Below, in pieces: positions 1-7,499 of a DNA stretch of 27,235 bases. The position numbers and the translations under genes are program-made. Numbering within the stretch: position 1 is the first letter of the stretch; each line of letters opens with the position of its first letter. Location: positions 1 through 27,235 of the IMG/VR virus record IMGVR_UViG_3300003702_000681; one strand, written 5' to 3'. A model generated the notes under the pieces. It ran no database searches. It had not been told where the DNA came from and was given only the letters and a program-made list of their open reading frames with translations. This stretch comes from a virus.

Positions 1-869
1 CCACCAGACAAACATAAATTCTTAGGTTTATATTTTTCTATAAAAGGTGTCAACATGCCTTTTACAACATCTTCAGTTTCTTTTTGTAATGCAGCTGCTA
101 TATCAAATTTATTTTGTTCTGATTTTTCAGCTTCTTCAATCAAAAAATCAATATCAACTGGACCCCAATCATCTCCTGTTCTAAGATCAGATAAATTTTT
201 GAAGTGTGATATATATTTATTTGAATCACCCAAAGCAGCCATTCCCATCACTGTACCTGCCTGATCTCCCATTTGGTCTCTCCAAGTTCCAAGACCAAAT
301 ATTTTTCTTGTACAATTTGTCCAATAAAATCCAATATTAACTTTACCACGACCAATCATTTTTATAAGATCTATTTTATTGTCCGTACCATACCAAAAAG
401 TAGTACACGTTATGTACCCATCTGCAGCTGGGGGACCTGATTCCGGAACTGTTCCTGGCGCCACATCAATATGTAATTTATTATGTAAAGATTCGTCTAT
501 ATTATCTATACCACTACCATCAATAGTCATTATCAATGCTTCATTAAAATTACTTGTAAAAAATGCATTAGCTGCGTGAGATTGGTGGTGTCCGACTATA
601 TACAGTTTTCCGCCATTTTTTTCAATTATACTCTGACATTTATTAAACGAATTCATATAACCGTTATCAACCATACCACCAGTTCTATGAGTTGTCATGT
701 GTTTTATATCACCAATATTTTTCTCATTATCTAAAAAAAACTGAATAGAATTCGATACAGAATTTTTTCTTCTATTAAATCGTTCAAGTTCATTGTGTAT
801 AACTGGAACTCCGTTATCTAATATACTGTAAGCAGAATCGTGACCACTATGAAATCCAACTATTTTCAT
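1..869 (-). CDS. O-carbamoyltransferase, NodU/CmcH/TobZ family (N-terminal part, cut by window edge)
   Basis: Open frame from an ATG at 869 that runs off the left edge after 289 codons; family members are usually 500-600 residues, so about half is present. The start reads MKIVGFHSGHDSAY, the typical opening of the Kae1-like domain. Residues 93-104 (GHHQSHAANAFF) followed by IDGSG near 117 give the H-x3-H and Asp pattern expected of the metal site, and GTVMGMAALG and LCLSGG further on match family motifs. Family enzymes move a carbamoyl group from carbamoyl phosphate to a hydroxyl of a sugar or natural product, by way of a carbamoyl-adenylate. The ATG overlaps the stop of the upstream methyltransferase (ATGA), so the two are translationally coupled. 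Placed after the phosphonate genes, it probably decorates the same glycan. The acceptor cannot be read from the sequence. The C-terminal YrdC-like domain lies outside the window. Confidence 0.85.
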   Translation of the reverse strand, partial: MKIVGFHSGHDSAYSILDNGVPVIHNELERFNRRKNSVSNSIQFFLDNEKNIGDIKHMTTHRTGGMVDNGYMNSFNKCQSIIEKNGGKLYIVGHHQSHAANAFFTSNFNEALIMTIDGSGIDNIDESLHNKLHIDVAPGTVPESGPPAADGYITCTTFWYGTDNKIDLIKMIGRGKVNIGFYWTNCTRKIFGLGTWRDQMGDQAGTVMGMAALGDSNKYISHFKNLSDLRTGDDWGPVDIDFLIEEAEKSEQNKFDIAAALQKETEDVVKGMLTPFIEKYKPKNLCLSG

Positions 870-1570
870 TTTAACTCCATAAATGATAACAAAGTTGGCC
901 AATCATATCTCTGTCCCTTTGGATTAGTATATGACTCAACACCAATTTTTGTTATACAACTTTTTATTTTATTTCTAATACCATCTACAGTTCCTTTTGA
1001 TAAATAAGAAGTTTCTAATACATTCATATTTTTATTCTCTAAACTATCAAGCAAATCCGTTGTTAAAACATCACCATCTTCTATTACTTTATATCCATAT
1101 AATGTATTCCACTGACCACTACAAGTATGTAAGTCTTCAATTACATAATATCCTCCGGATTTAACTGCAAAAAATAATATTCCTAAAGAAGTTTGTTGTT
1201 GTTTCATCGTATGTCCACCATCATCAATTATGATATCAAAATCATTCCCATATTCCAACAAAAAGTTATTAAGATCCTGTACATTTGATTGATCTCCTTT
1301 AAACATAACCGACCTATCTAAATTTGGATTTCCTTCTTGTAATCTATGAAATTCTTCAACCCCAAATTCAAAAATATCAAATCCATATATAGTAGCATTA
1401 GGAAAATACTCTAACCACATACGGTGAGATCTACCAGTTTCTACACCAATCTCTAACACTTTAGTTACATCGTTTCGTATATTTGCAAATAAATTTTCAT
1501 AGTGTGGTATGTAACCCAATTCAAGAGTATCCACATCATACTTTATTGATAAACTCTCTAAACTTTCCAT
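866..1570 (-). CDS. Class I SAM-dependent methyltransferase, MycE/macrocin O-methyltransferase-like
   Basis: 234 residues. The SAM-binding motif VLEIGVETGR lies at residues 38-47, an acidic strand end (YGFDI) near 61-66, and DIIIDDGGH at 112-120, followed by a GGYYVIEDLHT stretch. The DDGGH plus IEDLHT pattern resembles metal-dependent sugar O-methyltransferases such as MycE and related macrolide-sugar or rhamnosyl methyltransferases. The likely role is O-methylation of a sugar or of the phosphonate hydroxyl; which one is inference. The gene starts one base after the reductase stop and ends overlapping the carbamoyltransferase start, so it belongs to the phosphonate operon. There is no signal peptide or membrane segment, so it should be cytoplasmic. 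Family assignment is fairly secure, the substrate is unknown. Confidence 0.8.
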   Translation of the reverse strand: MESLESLSIKYDVDTLELGYIPHYENLFANIRNDVTKVLEIGVETGRSHRMWLEYFPNATIYGFDIFEFGVEEFHRLQEGNPNLDRSVMFKGDQSNVQDLNNFLLEYGNDFDIIIDDGGHTMKQQQTSLGILFFAVKSGGYYVIEDLHTCSGQWNTLYGYKVIEDGDVLTTDLLDSLENKNMNVLETSYLSKGTVDGIRNKIKSCITKIGVESYTNPKGQRYDWPTLLSFMELK

Positions 1571-1571
1571 T

Positions 1572-2336
1572 TTATTTTAAAACCTTTTGTAATATCTCTT
1601 TAGATATAAATATCTTAAATTCGTTTATCTTATCATATTTTAATGCTTCGTCTATAATAAAATCAATATCTACATCTAACTCAAGATTAAAATCTTCAAT
1701 TATATCACTTACATCATAATCAATAAACTTTAAAATCTTTGGTAAAAAATAACCAAGCGCCATCCCATGAGATACTCCATAATAACCAGTTAATGGATAT
1801 GACAATGAATGTAATAAATTAGTCCCTGTTATTTCTATTGCATTTCCAGCTGTATGTCCCGCCTTTATCAAATCAAAATTATGTTTCTTATTTCTCAATA
1901 GTTCTAAAGCCTCATTACAATACTCAATACTTTTTTCTGTTGCTTTCTTTGAATGTAAACTGTCTAAACAATGACTAACTACATCATAAGTAGTTTCCAC
2001 AACCATCTCATGTGGCAAACTTTCTACAAATCCCCCATGAAATGTAACTCCATTAGGTTTCTGTCTTTTTAAACTACATTTCTTAGCACCATCCCAATAC
2101 ACAGACCAAGAAGTTGCAGATGAACCAGCCGCAGTAGTTGGATAGCAATCAATTGGATTCTTTGATAATATTTTTGCAGTATCTACTACAGCGCCACCAC
2201 CAATTGCCACAACCGATTCCTCAGTTCCTACCTCATCCAAAATACTAATATCTGGTGCTGAAGAAACTACTCTTACTCTATCAAATCCATCTAAAAAATT
2301 CTTTGTAGAATTAGAACATACCAAAAGGGAACTCAA
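1572..2336 (-). CDS. Iron-type alcohol dehydrogenase, probable phosphonoacetaldehyde reductase
   Basis: 254 residues, against about 370-390 for usual iron-alcohol dehydrogenases; the N-terminal dinucleotide domain is shortened. The NAD(P) loop GGGAVVDTAK is at residues 46-55 and PTTAAGSSATSW at 66-77. All four expected metal ligands can be placed: Asp118 and His122 (TTYDVVSHCLDS), His176 (NLLHSLSYP) and His190 (GVSHGMALGY). Start codon is TTG at 2336, supported by a strong AAAGGAG five bases upstream and by a TTGA overlap with the decarboxylase stop. Immediately after PEP mutase and phosphonopyruvate decarboxylase, the expected job is reduction of phosphonoacetaldehyde to 2-hydroxyethylphosphonate, as known for PhpC-like enzymes. 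The substrate comes from context; the family comes from sequence. No aminotransferase is seen, so 2-aminoethylphosphonate is the less likely product. Confidence 0.85.
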   Translation of the reverse strand: MSSLLVCSNSTKNFLDGFDRVRVVSSAPDISILDEVGTEESVVAIGGGAVVDTAKILSKNPIDCYPTTAAGSSATSWSVYWDGAKKCSLKRQKPNGVTFHGGFVESLPHEMVVETTYDVVSHCLDSLHSKKATEKSIEYCNEALELLRNKKHNFDLIKAGHTAGNAIEITGTNLLHSLSYPLTGYYGVSHGMALGYFLPKILKFIDYDVSDIIEDFNLELDVDIDFIIDEALKYDKINEFKIFISKEILQKVLK

Positions 2337-2788
2337 AATAACTCCTTTATTTGATTAGTGTTCTGTATACAGTTCAGTCCCACTCTACCTTCTTTACCAT
2401 CGTTAGTAATTTTTATAATTTCAATAATTCCATGATAAGATTCTTCTAGCAGCGAACATTTAAATTGGCCTACTGATTCATGGCATCCATTATCCAAAAC
2501 ATATACATAAAAATTTTTCAAATCCTCATCTCTAATTGTATGAGTTATACCTAAGTGCATCAATAATGAAGCATCTCCACTTAATACAACTATATCCTTA
2601 TCAGTATTCGATGCCATTCCCAACCCAATACAAGGAGCTAATCCCATACTGCCCTGCATATAAAATATATTTTTATTATTTGGGTATTCATTATAAACTG
2701 CTCTTGATATGTAACCTGTACTAGTTATATAAACAACATCTTTATGTCTATTAAATATTCTATTTATAGCTTCTTTTCTACTAAACAT
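2333..2788 (-). CDS. Phosphonopyruvate decarboxylase, C-terminal (ThDP pyrophosphate-binding) subunit
   Basis: 151 residues from an ATG at 2788, preceded by GGGGTG about eight bases upstream; a longer frame reaches 2827 but its first 13 residues do not look like the family. The ATG overlaps the tail of the alpha-subunit gene, so the two are coupled. The region GSMGLAPCIGLGMA (46-59), GDASLLMHLG (71-80) and LDNGCHESVGQF (98-109) matches the C-terminal half of phosphonopyruvate decarboxylases, which carry GDG...NN for Mg-ThDP and an HxSVGGQ motif. Here GDG reads GDA and NN reads DN, both mild departures. With its partner it would convert phosphonopyruvate to phosphonoacetaldehyde and CO2, the irreversible step that drives PEP mutase forward. 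Sulfopyruvate decarboxylase (ComE-like) is the alternative, but the neighbouring PEP mutase favours phosphonopyruvate. Confidence 0.85.
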   Translation of the reverse strand: MFSRKEAINRIFNRHKDVVYITSTGYISRAVYNEYPNNKNIFYMQGSMGLAPCIGLGMASNTDKDIVVLSGDASLLMHLGITHTIRDEDLKNFYVYVLDNGCHESVGQFKCSLLEESYHGIIEIIKITNDGKEGRVGLNCIQNTNQIKELF

Positions 2789-3167
2789 TATTATCACCCC
2801 GTACAATAATATAGTTAGTGTATCCAATCAATTTTAATAAATCATCATCTGCTTCACCCATAACTTTATGTTGTGGTAAAGTATGTCTATGTCCAATTAC
2901 CAAAAGTGGATGTATATCATATGGTATACATAAACTTGTTAATGGATTAATTATATTACCTAGACCAGAATTTTGTAAATAAACACAACTTTTCTTACCA
3001 ACCAACCCAGCACCAACTGCTATCCCAATTGCTTGTCCTTCATTAGTTGCTACAATATGTTTATAATCAGATTTTATTATATCATTAATAAACATTTTCA
3101 ATCCACTATCTGGAACTCCAGTAAAAAAATTATAACCAACATCAATTAAATTTTGAAACTTAACCAT
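2781..3167 (-). CDS. Phosphonopyruvate decarboxylase, N-terminal (ThDP pyrimidine-binding) subunit
   Basis: 128 residues. FFTGVPDSGLK (14-24), ATNEGQAIGIAVGAGL (40-55) and LQNSGLGNIINPLTSL (64-79) are the hallmarks of the N-terminal half of phosphonopyruvate and sulfopyruvate decarboxylases. Glu43 in TNEG is the residue expected to activate ThDP. PQHKVMG (98-104) recalls the DEPQH...G segment of phosphonopyruvate decarboxylases. The bacterial enzyme is normally one chain of roughly 370-400 residues; here the two halves are separate, overlapping genes, as in archaeal ComD/ComE, and total only about 279 residues. The start ATG lies just inside the distance expected after the PEP mutase stop. 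Both halves look intact, so I read this as a true two-subunit enzyme and not as a broken gene. Confidence 0.85.
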   Translation of the reverse strand: MVKFQNLIDVGYNFFTGVPDSGLKMFINDIIKSDYKHIVATNEGQAIGIAVGAGLVGKKSCVYLQNSGLGNIINPLTSLCIPYDIHPLLVIGHRHTLPQHKVMGEADDDLLKLIGYTNYIIVRGDNNV

Positions 3168-4455
3168 TCGGTATCAACTCCAGCACTTCACTGATTGGTA
3201 AACATTTTTCATTTGATTCATACGACCTTTTATTTTTTAAAATTGACTTAGCTGTATTAACCATAGCTGGATAAGAACTTCTTAACAGTTGATTTGCATA
3301 AATAACTACATTTATACCAGCATCTATCAATTCTTTTTCTGTAACTTTATTATAAGTAGATGGTACAACTATCAAAGGAACTCTTTTTTTAAATGTCTTA
3401 TACGCCTTACAAAAAGACATAATTTCATTTGGCTCTTTACTTTTACTATGTATCATAATTCCATCAACTCCACTGTCAATGTAGGAATACGCTCTATCTA
3501 ATGCATCAACTAATCCTTTACACAAAATTAAACTTTCTATTCTGGCAATAATCATAAATTCTTTCGTTACCAAAGATTTTTTACCTTCTGATATTTTGCG
3601 ACTAAATTCCTCTACTCGATCCTGTAATTGATTTGATGTGTCTTCAAATAAAGAATTTCTTTTAATTCCAATTTTGTCTTCTATTATTACCGCTGATACC
3701 CCAATCCTTTCTAAACTTTTAATCATAAATTTAAAATGTTCGACCATACCACCATTATCTAAATCAACAATTATTGGTTTAGTAGTAACATCAAATATTT
3801 CACCCAAAGTTTGATTTACTGTTGTTATATCTACATACTGATTATCTGGCTTTCCTTTTGATGTCGCGTGTGTTAGACTACTTAACCACATACCATCAAA
3901 TTCATCATTACCTACTTTAGTTTTTTCTACTATTAGTCCAGTAAGTCCATTATGTGCTTCTAATATTCTCACAATTGGTTTAGACTCTATTAGACGTTTT
4001 AACATCTTCAGTCTAATGTCCGGAGTTGTTCCAATTTCTTTCAAATGTTCATGTAATTTAGTAGATGAAACACCTTTTGTATAAGGAACATCTATAACTT
4101 TGCCACCCCACTCTTTTAATTTATCAATTACTTTCAATCTAACTTGGCTTTGAACACCACTCTTCCAATCATCTCCATGAACAACATAATCAGGTTTTAG
4201 CTTTTCAATATTAGGAATATAATCCAATGTTATTTGAGGTATAACCTCATTAACTCCCACTATATTTTCCACAACCGTTTTTCTTTCTTCATAACTGAGA
4301 ACAGGTAACCTTTTATAACTCGCTATAGCAGAATCTGTTAATAATCCTACCACTACTTCTCCATACTTTTTAGCTTCTTTTATTATATTTAAGTGTCCAT
4401 GATGTATTAAATCAGCACACATTCCAATATAAACTTTTTTTGATGTATCACTCAA
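3160..4455 (-). CDS. Cytidylyltransferase-phosphoenolpyruvate mutase fusion
   Basis: 431 residues, two domains. Residues 1 to about 140 are a nucleotidyltransferase of the cytidylyltransferase type: DLIHHGH (15-21, HxGH), HGDDW (93-97) and VSSTKL (129-134). Residues about 150-431 are PEP mutase of the isocitrate lyase superfamily: EAHNGLTG (166-173), MWLSSL (189-194), VDLDNGG (230-236) and EDKIGIKRNS (259-268), which fits the PEP mutase signature EDK-x5-NS exactly. PEP mutase makes the C-P bond, turning PEP into phosphonopyruvate; the cytidylyltransferase half probably activates the final phosphonate as a CMP ester for transfer. Such fusions are known in bacterial phosphonate clusters. Start is TTG at 4455, because HxGH leaves little room for a later start; GGAAG lies nine bases upstream. 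The gene overlaps the stop of the upstream phosphatase-like gene by eight bases. Confidence 0.93.
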   Translation of the reverse strand: MSDTSKKVYIGMCADLIHHGHLNIIKEAKKYGEVVVGLLTDSAIASYKRLPVLSYEERKTVVENIVGVNEVIPQITLDYIPNIEKLKPDYVVHGDDWKSGVQSQVRLKVIDKLKEWGGKVIDVPYTKGVSSTKLHEHLKEIGTTPDIRLKMLKRLIESKPIVRILEAHNGLTGLIVEKTKVGNDEFDGMWLSSLTHATSKGKPDNQYVDITTVNQTLGEIFDVTTKPIIVDLDNGGMVEHFKFMIKSLERIGVSAVIIEDKIGIKRNSLFEDTSNQLQDRVEEFSRKISEGKKSLVTKEFMIIARIESLILCKGLVDALDRAYSYIDSGVDGIMIHSKSKEPNEIMSFCKAYKTFKKRVPLIVVPSTYNKVTEKELIDAGINVVIYANQLLRSSYPAMVNTAKSILKNKRSYESNEKCLPISEVLELIPNG

Positions 4456-5608
4456 AATACCACTTCCAAATTCCAGACCTAAGATAATTCAACAATTCTG
4501 TATCTGTTTCGATAGTCTCATAAAATTTATTTTTATTATCATACATAATAGTTCTTGTTTTCTCATTCGAATGGTGACCCTTTGTCGCATCAGGAGAATG
4601 ATGCGCAAATTGAACAAATCTATGATCATCTAAACATCGGATTGCAGAAACTGTTGTTCCATGATTAGGATCAACATCGCCCCTTCCATCTTCAGCAACA
4701 TAAATTCTATTTTTATCAACTTCATCTAAAACATCATTAGATAATCTATCAGTTTTTAACTGACCTAAAATTCCTCTGTTATGTATCCTATTTAAAACCG
4801 TATTTTTAAAATCAACAGCTGCTATCTTATTTTTAGTCACTTTTTTATTAGTAATATTATCAGTAACACTAACCCATGCTAACCATGAGTTGGGAGGAGA
4901 CATTAACGTATCAACGCCTTCAGCATGGCCATGATCAGCAAACAACCAAAATAAAGAATTTTCTTCTTCAAAATTTATATCATCGATGATATCAACAAAA
5001 AGATCTACTACTTCATTACGTTCTAAATTTATACGTTTGCCCTTATAATTAATTGACTTTCCTTTTTCAGCATCATGATAATGATTGTATTTTAAAAATA
5101 TAAAATTATTTTCATCAGCAGGAAGATTTTGCATCACTTTAAGAAAAGTTTCTTCATCGTTTGGGCTATACTTATGAAATTTCATCTGTTTCTTTCTTCC
5201 ACAAATATCATCTGGTACAAGAAAAAAACCATCGGGAAGGTATTGTCCCCCCAAACCTGGTGGATGATAATGCTTCTCCTTAATACACTCATGTAAACCC
5301 AAATCACCCCTAGTTAATGGCATTGCATGAATGTGAATATTCCAGTTGTCAGGCAAACTGTAGAAAACTTGTTCTTTATCCCACGCCAGTTTTTGTGAGC
5401 TAGTTAGCTGATTGAATGTGTGCGAATGTCCTATGCCACCTGGACCAGCTATTCCAGTTGGCGTTAACCCAGAAAACATTGAAACAACCGTTGGAACGGT
5501 AGAACTATTAGTAATATAATCAGAATAATGTAAATTTTTACGTTCAAATAATTTTTCTATTCTTTTGCTCTGTGGAACTGTATCAAATAATATACAATAA
5601 ATTTTCAT
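4448..5608 (-). CDS. Alkaline-phosphatase-superfamily enzyme (sulfatase/phosphotransferase fold), threonine at nucleophile position
   Basis: 386 residues without membrane segments. An N-terminal ILFDTVP places a metal-ligand Asp at residue 9. NSSTVPTVVSMFSGLTPTG (34-52) aligns with the sulfatase nucleophile segment, with Thr40 where sulfatases have Cys or Ser. WLFADHGHAEG lies in the middle of the chain and matches the SDHGE metal motif. Thr is the nucleophile in phosphoethanolamine and phosphoglycerol transferases and in nucleotide pyrophosphatases, so a transferase or phospho-/phosphonoester hydrolase is more likely than a sulfatase. It sits directly upstream of PEP mutase (8-base overlap) and starts at TAATG with the preceding glycosyltransferase, so it joins the glycan and phosphonate blocks. 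A role in putting phosphonate on, or taking it off, the glycan is inference. No signal peptide is visible, so it should act in the cytoplasm. Confidence 0.72.
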   Translation of the reverse strand: MKIYCILFDTVPQSKRIEKLFERKNLHYSDYITNSSTVPTVVSMFSGLTPTGIAGPGGIGHSHTFNQLTSSQKLAWDKEQVFYSLPDNWNIHIHAMPLTRGDLGLHECIKEKHYHPPGLGGQYLPDGFFLVPDDICGRKKQMKFHKYSPNDEETFLKVMQNLPADENNFIFLKYNHYHDAEKGKSINYKGKRINLERNEVVDLFVDIIDDINFEEENSLFWLFADHGHAEGVDTLMSPPNSWLAWVSVTDNITNKKVTKNKIAAVDFKNTVLNRIHNRGILGQLKTDRLSNDVLDEVDKNRIYVAEDGRGDVDPNHGTTVSAIRCLDDHRFVQFAHHSPDATKGHHSNEKTRTIMYDNKNKFYETIETDTELLNYLRSGIWKWYFE

Positions 5609-6369
5609 TATATCCTTCTCTCCAAATAATAATCTTGAACATTATCATGACCAACATGTAAAATTATTTCATTTCCACATCCTATATGACCACTACCGAC
5701 ACCAAACTGTTTTGGAGAAGCATATGGATAAACACCCGTATTCCAAGCAGCTCTACTTAATTGTAGTGGTCCTCTTTTAGGATTTGTTTCCATTAATCTT
5801 TGAAATTCTTTTAGCCACACTCTACCTCTCTCATCATTTGTACGAAGTCCTATCCACCATAAATCATAAGTTAACAAGTTTCCATTAGTTTCATCCTCTC
5901 CAATATGATAATCACCATCGTTTCCACGAGTATAAATACCATCAACTCTTACCATTTGTCTTTCATTTTGTGGACAACAAATTCCAAACTTATCTATTAT
6001 AGGTAATAAAGTTCGTACTTCATCAGATACAAACATTAAATCAGAATCCATCGATATTGCAATATCTGCTTCAGAATTAAGTAATCCCTGAGCTTGGTAG
6101 TAATCACAACAATGATAGCCCCACTTTAATTTTCCACTTCCTTCTCTATAAGATTTATCAAAAGGTGTATCATCAGAATCAACCACTCTAACCTCTATAT
6201 CATATCCATCATCTATAGATGGATCATCACTATAACAAATTATCTTAGCTTCTGGAAAATATTTTTTAACTTGAGAATATGTTGGATCTAATCTTCCTAT
6301 ATCATCAACCCACTTTTGATTTGCTGCTGACCTATCACCAAACTCTGCGAAAATTATTTCTAAACTCAC
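5608..6369 (-). CDS. GT-A-like glycosyltransferase
   Basis: 253 residues. A Rossmann-like start (EIIFAEFG), a mid-chain KLKWGYHCCDYY helix and ISMDSDLMF at 105-113 (DxD at 108-110) fit a nucleotide-sugar-binding GT-A domain. The C-terminal part has paired Trp and Asn motifs (NTGVYPYASPKQFG) and a final HVGHDN. Start is GTG at 6369, supported by AAAGGAGTTATT directly upstream, the same leader seen before the reductase gene. It overlaps its neighbours by a few bases on both sides. I do not recognise a specific family or sugar; the DxD strand and the position between heptosyltransferase-like and phosphatase-like genes are the basis for the call. Confidence 0.6.
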   Translation of the reverse strand: MSLEIIFAEFGDRSAANQKWVDDIGRLDPTYSQVKKYFPEAKIICYSDDPSIDDGYDIEVRVVDSDDTPFDKSYREGSGKLKWGYHCCDYYQAQGLLNSEADIAISMDSDLMFVSDEVRTLLPIIDKFGICCPQNERQMVRVDGIYTRGNDGDYHIGEDETNGNLLTYDLWWIGLRTNDERGRVWLKEFQRLMETNPKRGPLQLSRAAWNTGVYPYASPKQFGVGSGHIGCGNEIILHVGHDNVQDYYLERRI

Positions 6370-7499
6370 AATAACTCCTTTATATTTTTATATACTTCAT
6401 CAGCCAATATCAAATGCATACATTTACCATCATGATTAGAATCCTCATATGGGCATGGAAACTGGTCGTAACAGTTCAAACAATCTAATTCTTCACGCAC
6501 TAACTTTTTTCCAAGTCCAAAAAGATTTACTTCTTGATGTGGTGTTGGACCAAAAAAACTTACTATCTTCTTTTCTAATGCTATAGCAATATGTAAAGCA
6601 ACTGTATCACCAGTAACCACCACATCAGATAAATCTATTAAATAACAAAATTGTTCTATATCATATTTACTAGTCGTATCAATTACATTTAAAGAATTAA
6701 ACTCCTTCCAAAGATTATTATTTCTCAAAAGTTCTGGATTCGATCCAGCTAATATTACTTTATTATTTGTCTCTTCTAATAAATATTCTATTAATTTTTT
6801 AAATCCATCGTAAGTCCATTTTTTATGTGGATAAACTGGACCGCAGCCAGTGTTCAAAACTATTACATTATCTTCATTTTGAATATCATGTTTCTTATAA
6901 AATTCTTCTTTAAATTTATCAGAAGCATCTTTATCTAAGTTTATAATTAATTTTTCATTATCATATTTAATCCCAGCTATAGAAAATATTATTTCTTGAT
7001 AATTTAATTTATTTTCAGTTTTAGCTCCCCAATTATCTAAGCACATATTATAATGATACTTTGCATCATCATTCAAAGGTATAACATGACCCTCCGGATG
7101 TAAACCGTAACCCCTCTTATCATCAGAATTAAATAACGTCATCATCGAAGTTGCTTTAGGATCTTTATCTAAGTTTATAATAATATCAAATTGTTCAAAC
7201 TGTAATCTCCTAACTACTTCTGAACTATACTCCAATATCCTATCTACAAATGAATTTCCATCCATAAAATATTTTGCAGCACTTATAGTCAACCAAGTTA
7301 ACTGAGAATTAGGATATTGTTTTTTTATTCCTTCTGCTAATGGTATTGCTCTAACCACATCTCCCAAAGCATCTAATTTTATTAAAAGAATTCTCTCATT
7401 AAATGGATTATGGTGTTCACATATAGGACAATTCCAAGATCTATCTATCCAATAATATTTACAAGGTCTATCTCCTTTAAAATGTCTACAAGTTTTCAT
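6366..7499 (-). CDS. GT9-family heptosyltransferase-like glycosyltransferase with cysteine-rich ends
   Basis: 377 residues. ILLIKLDALGDVVRAIPL (37-54) is the classic N-terminal motif of ADP-heptose:LPS heptosyltransferases, and VVVTGDTVALHIAIALEKK with FFGPTP near residues 295-320 is the nucleotide-binding motif of the C-terminal domain. Before the GT9 fold is a short segment with Cys4, Cys13, Cys24 and Cys27 (CPIC); near the end is CLNCYDQFPC...CMH. Paired Cys clusters of this kind occur in a bacterial subgroup of GT9 and may bind a metal. It directly follows the HldD-like epimerase (14-base overlap), so donor synthesis and transfer are adjacent. Heptose is the expected sugar from family knowledge; the acceptor is unknown. 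No transmembrane segment is seen, so it should act at the inner face of the membrane. Confidence 0.85.
   Translation of the reverse strand: MKTCRHFKGDRPCKYYWIDRSWNCPICEHHNPFNERILLIKLDALGDVVRAIPLAEGIKKQYPNSQLTWLTISAAKYFMDGNSFVDRILEYSSEVVRRLQFEQFDIIINLDKDPKATSMMTLFNSDDKRGYGLHPEGHVIPLNDDAKYHYNMCLDNWGAKTENKLNYQEIIFSIAGIKYDNEKLIINLDKDASDKFKEEFYKKHDIQNEDNVIVLNTGCGPVYPHKKWTYDGFKKLIEYLLEETNNKVILAGSNPELLRNNNLWKEFNSLNVIDTTSKYDIEQFCYLIDLSDVVVTGDTVALHIAIALEKKIVSFFGPTPHQEVNLFGLGKKLVREELDCLNCYDQFPCPYEDSNHDGKCMHLILADEVYKNIKELL

Noticed and set aside
55-579. Plus-strand open frames near the left edge
   Set aside because: They lie opposite the carbamoyltransferase frame, which has clear family motifs; they are low-complexity shadows without recognisable domains. 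The same holds for the other plus-strand frames across the window.
2789-2827. Upstream extension of the decarboxylase beta subunit to 2827
   Set aside because: The 13 extra residues lie within the alpha gene and are hydrophobic and unlike the family; the ATG at 2788 has its own ribosome site.
2333-3167. Reading the two decarboxylase genes as one frameshifted pseudogene
   Set aside because: Each half is complete in motifs, the second has its own ribosome site and start, and split forms are known in the related sulfopyruvate decarboxylases; error remains possible and is listed under the finding.
3160-4455. C-terminal half as isocitrate lyase, methylisocitrate lyase or oxaloacetate decarboxylase
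   Set aside because: The EDK-x5-NS signature and the adjacent decarboxylase and reductase genes are specific to PEP mutase; lyases of this superfamily carry a KKCGH-type motif that is absent here.
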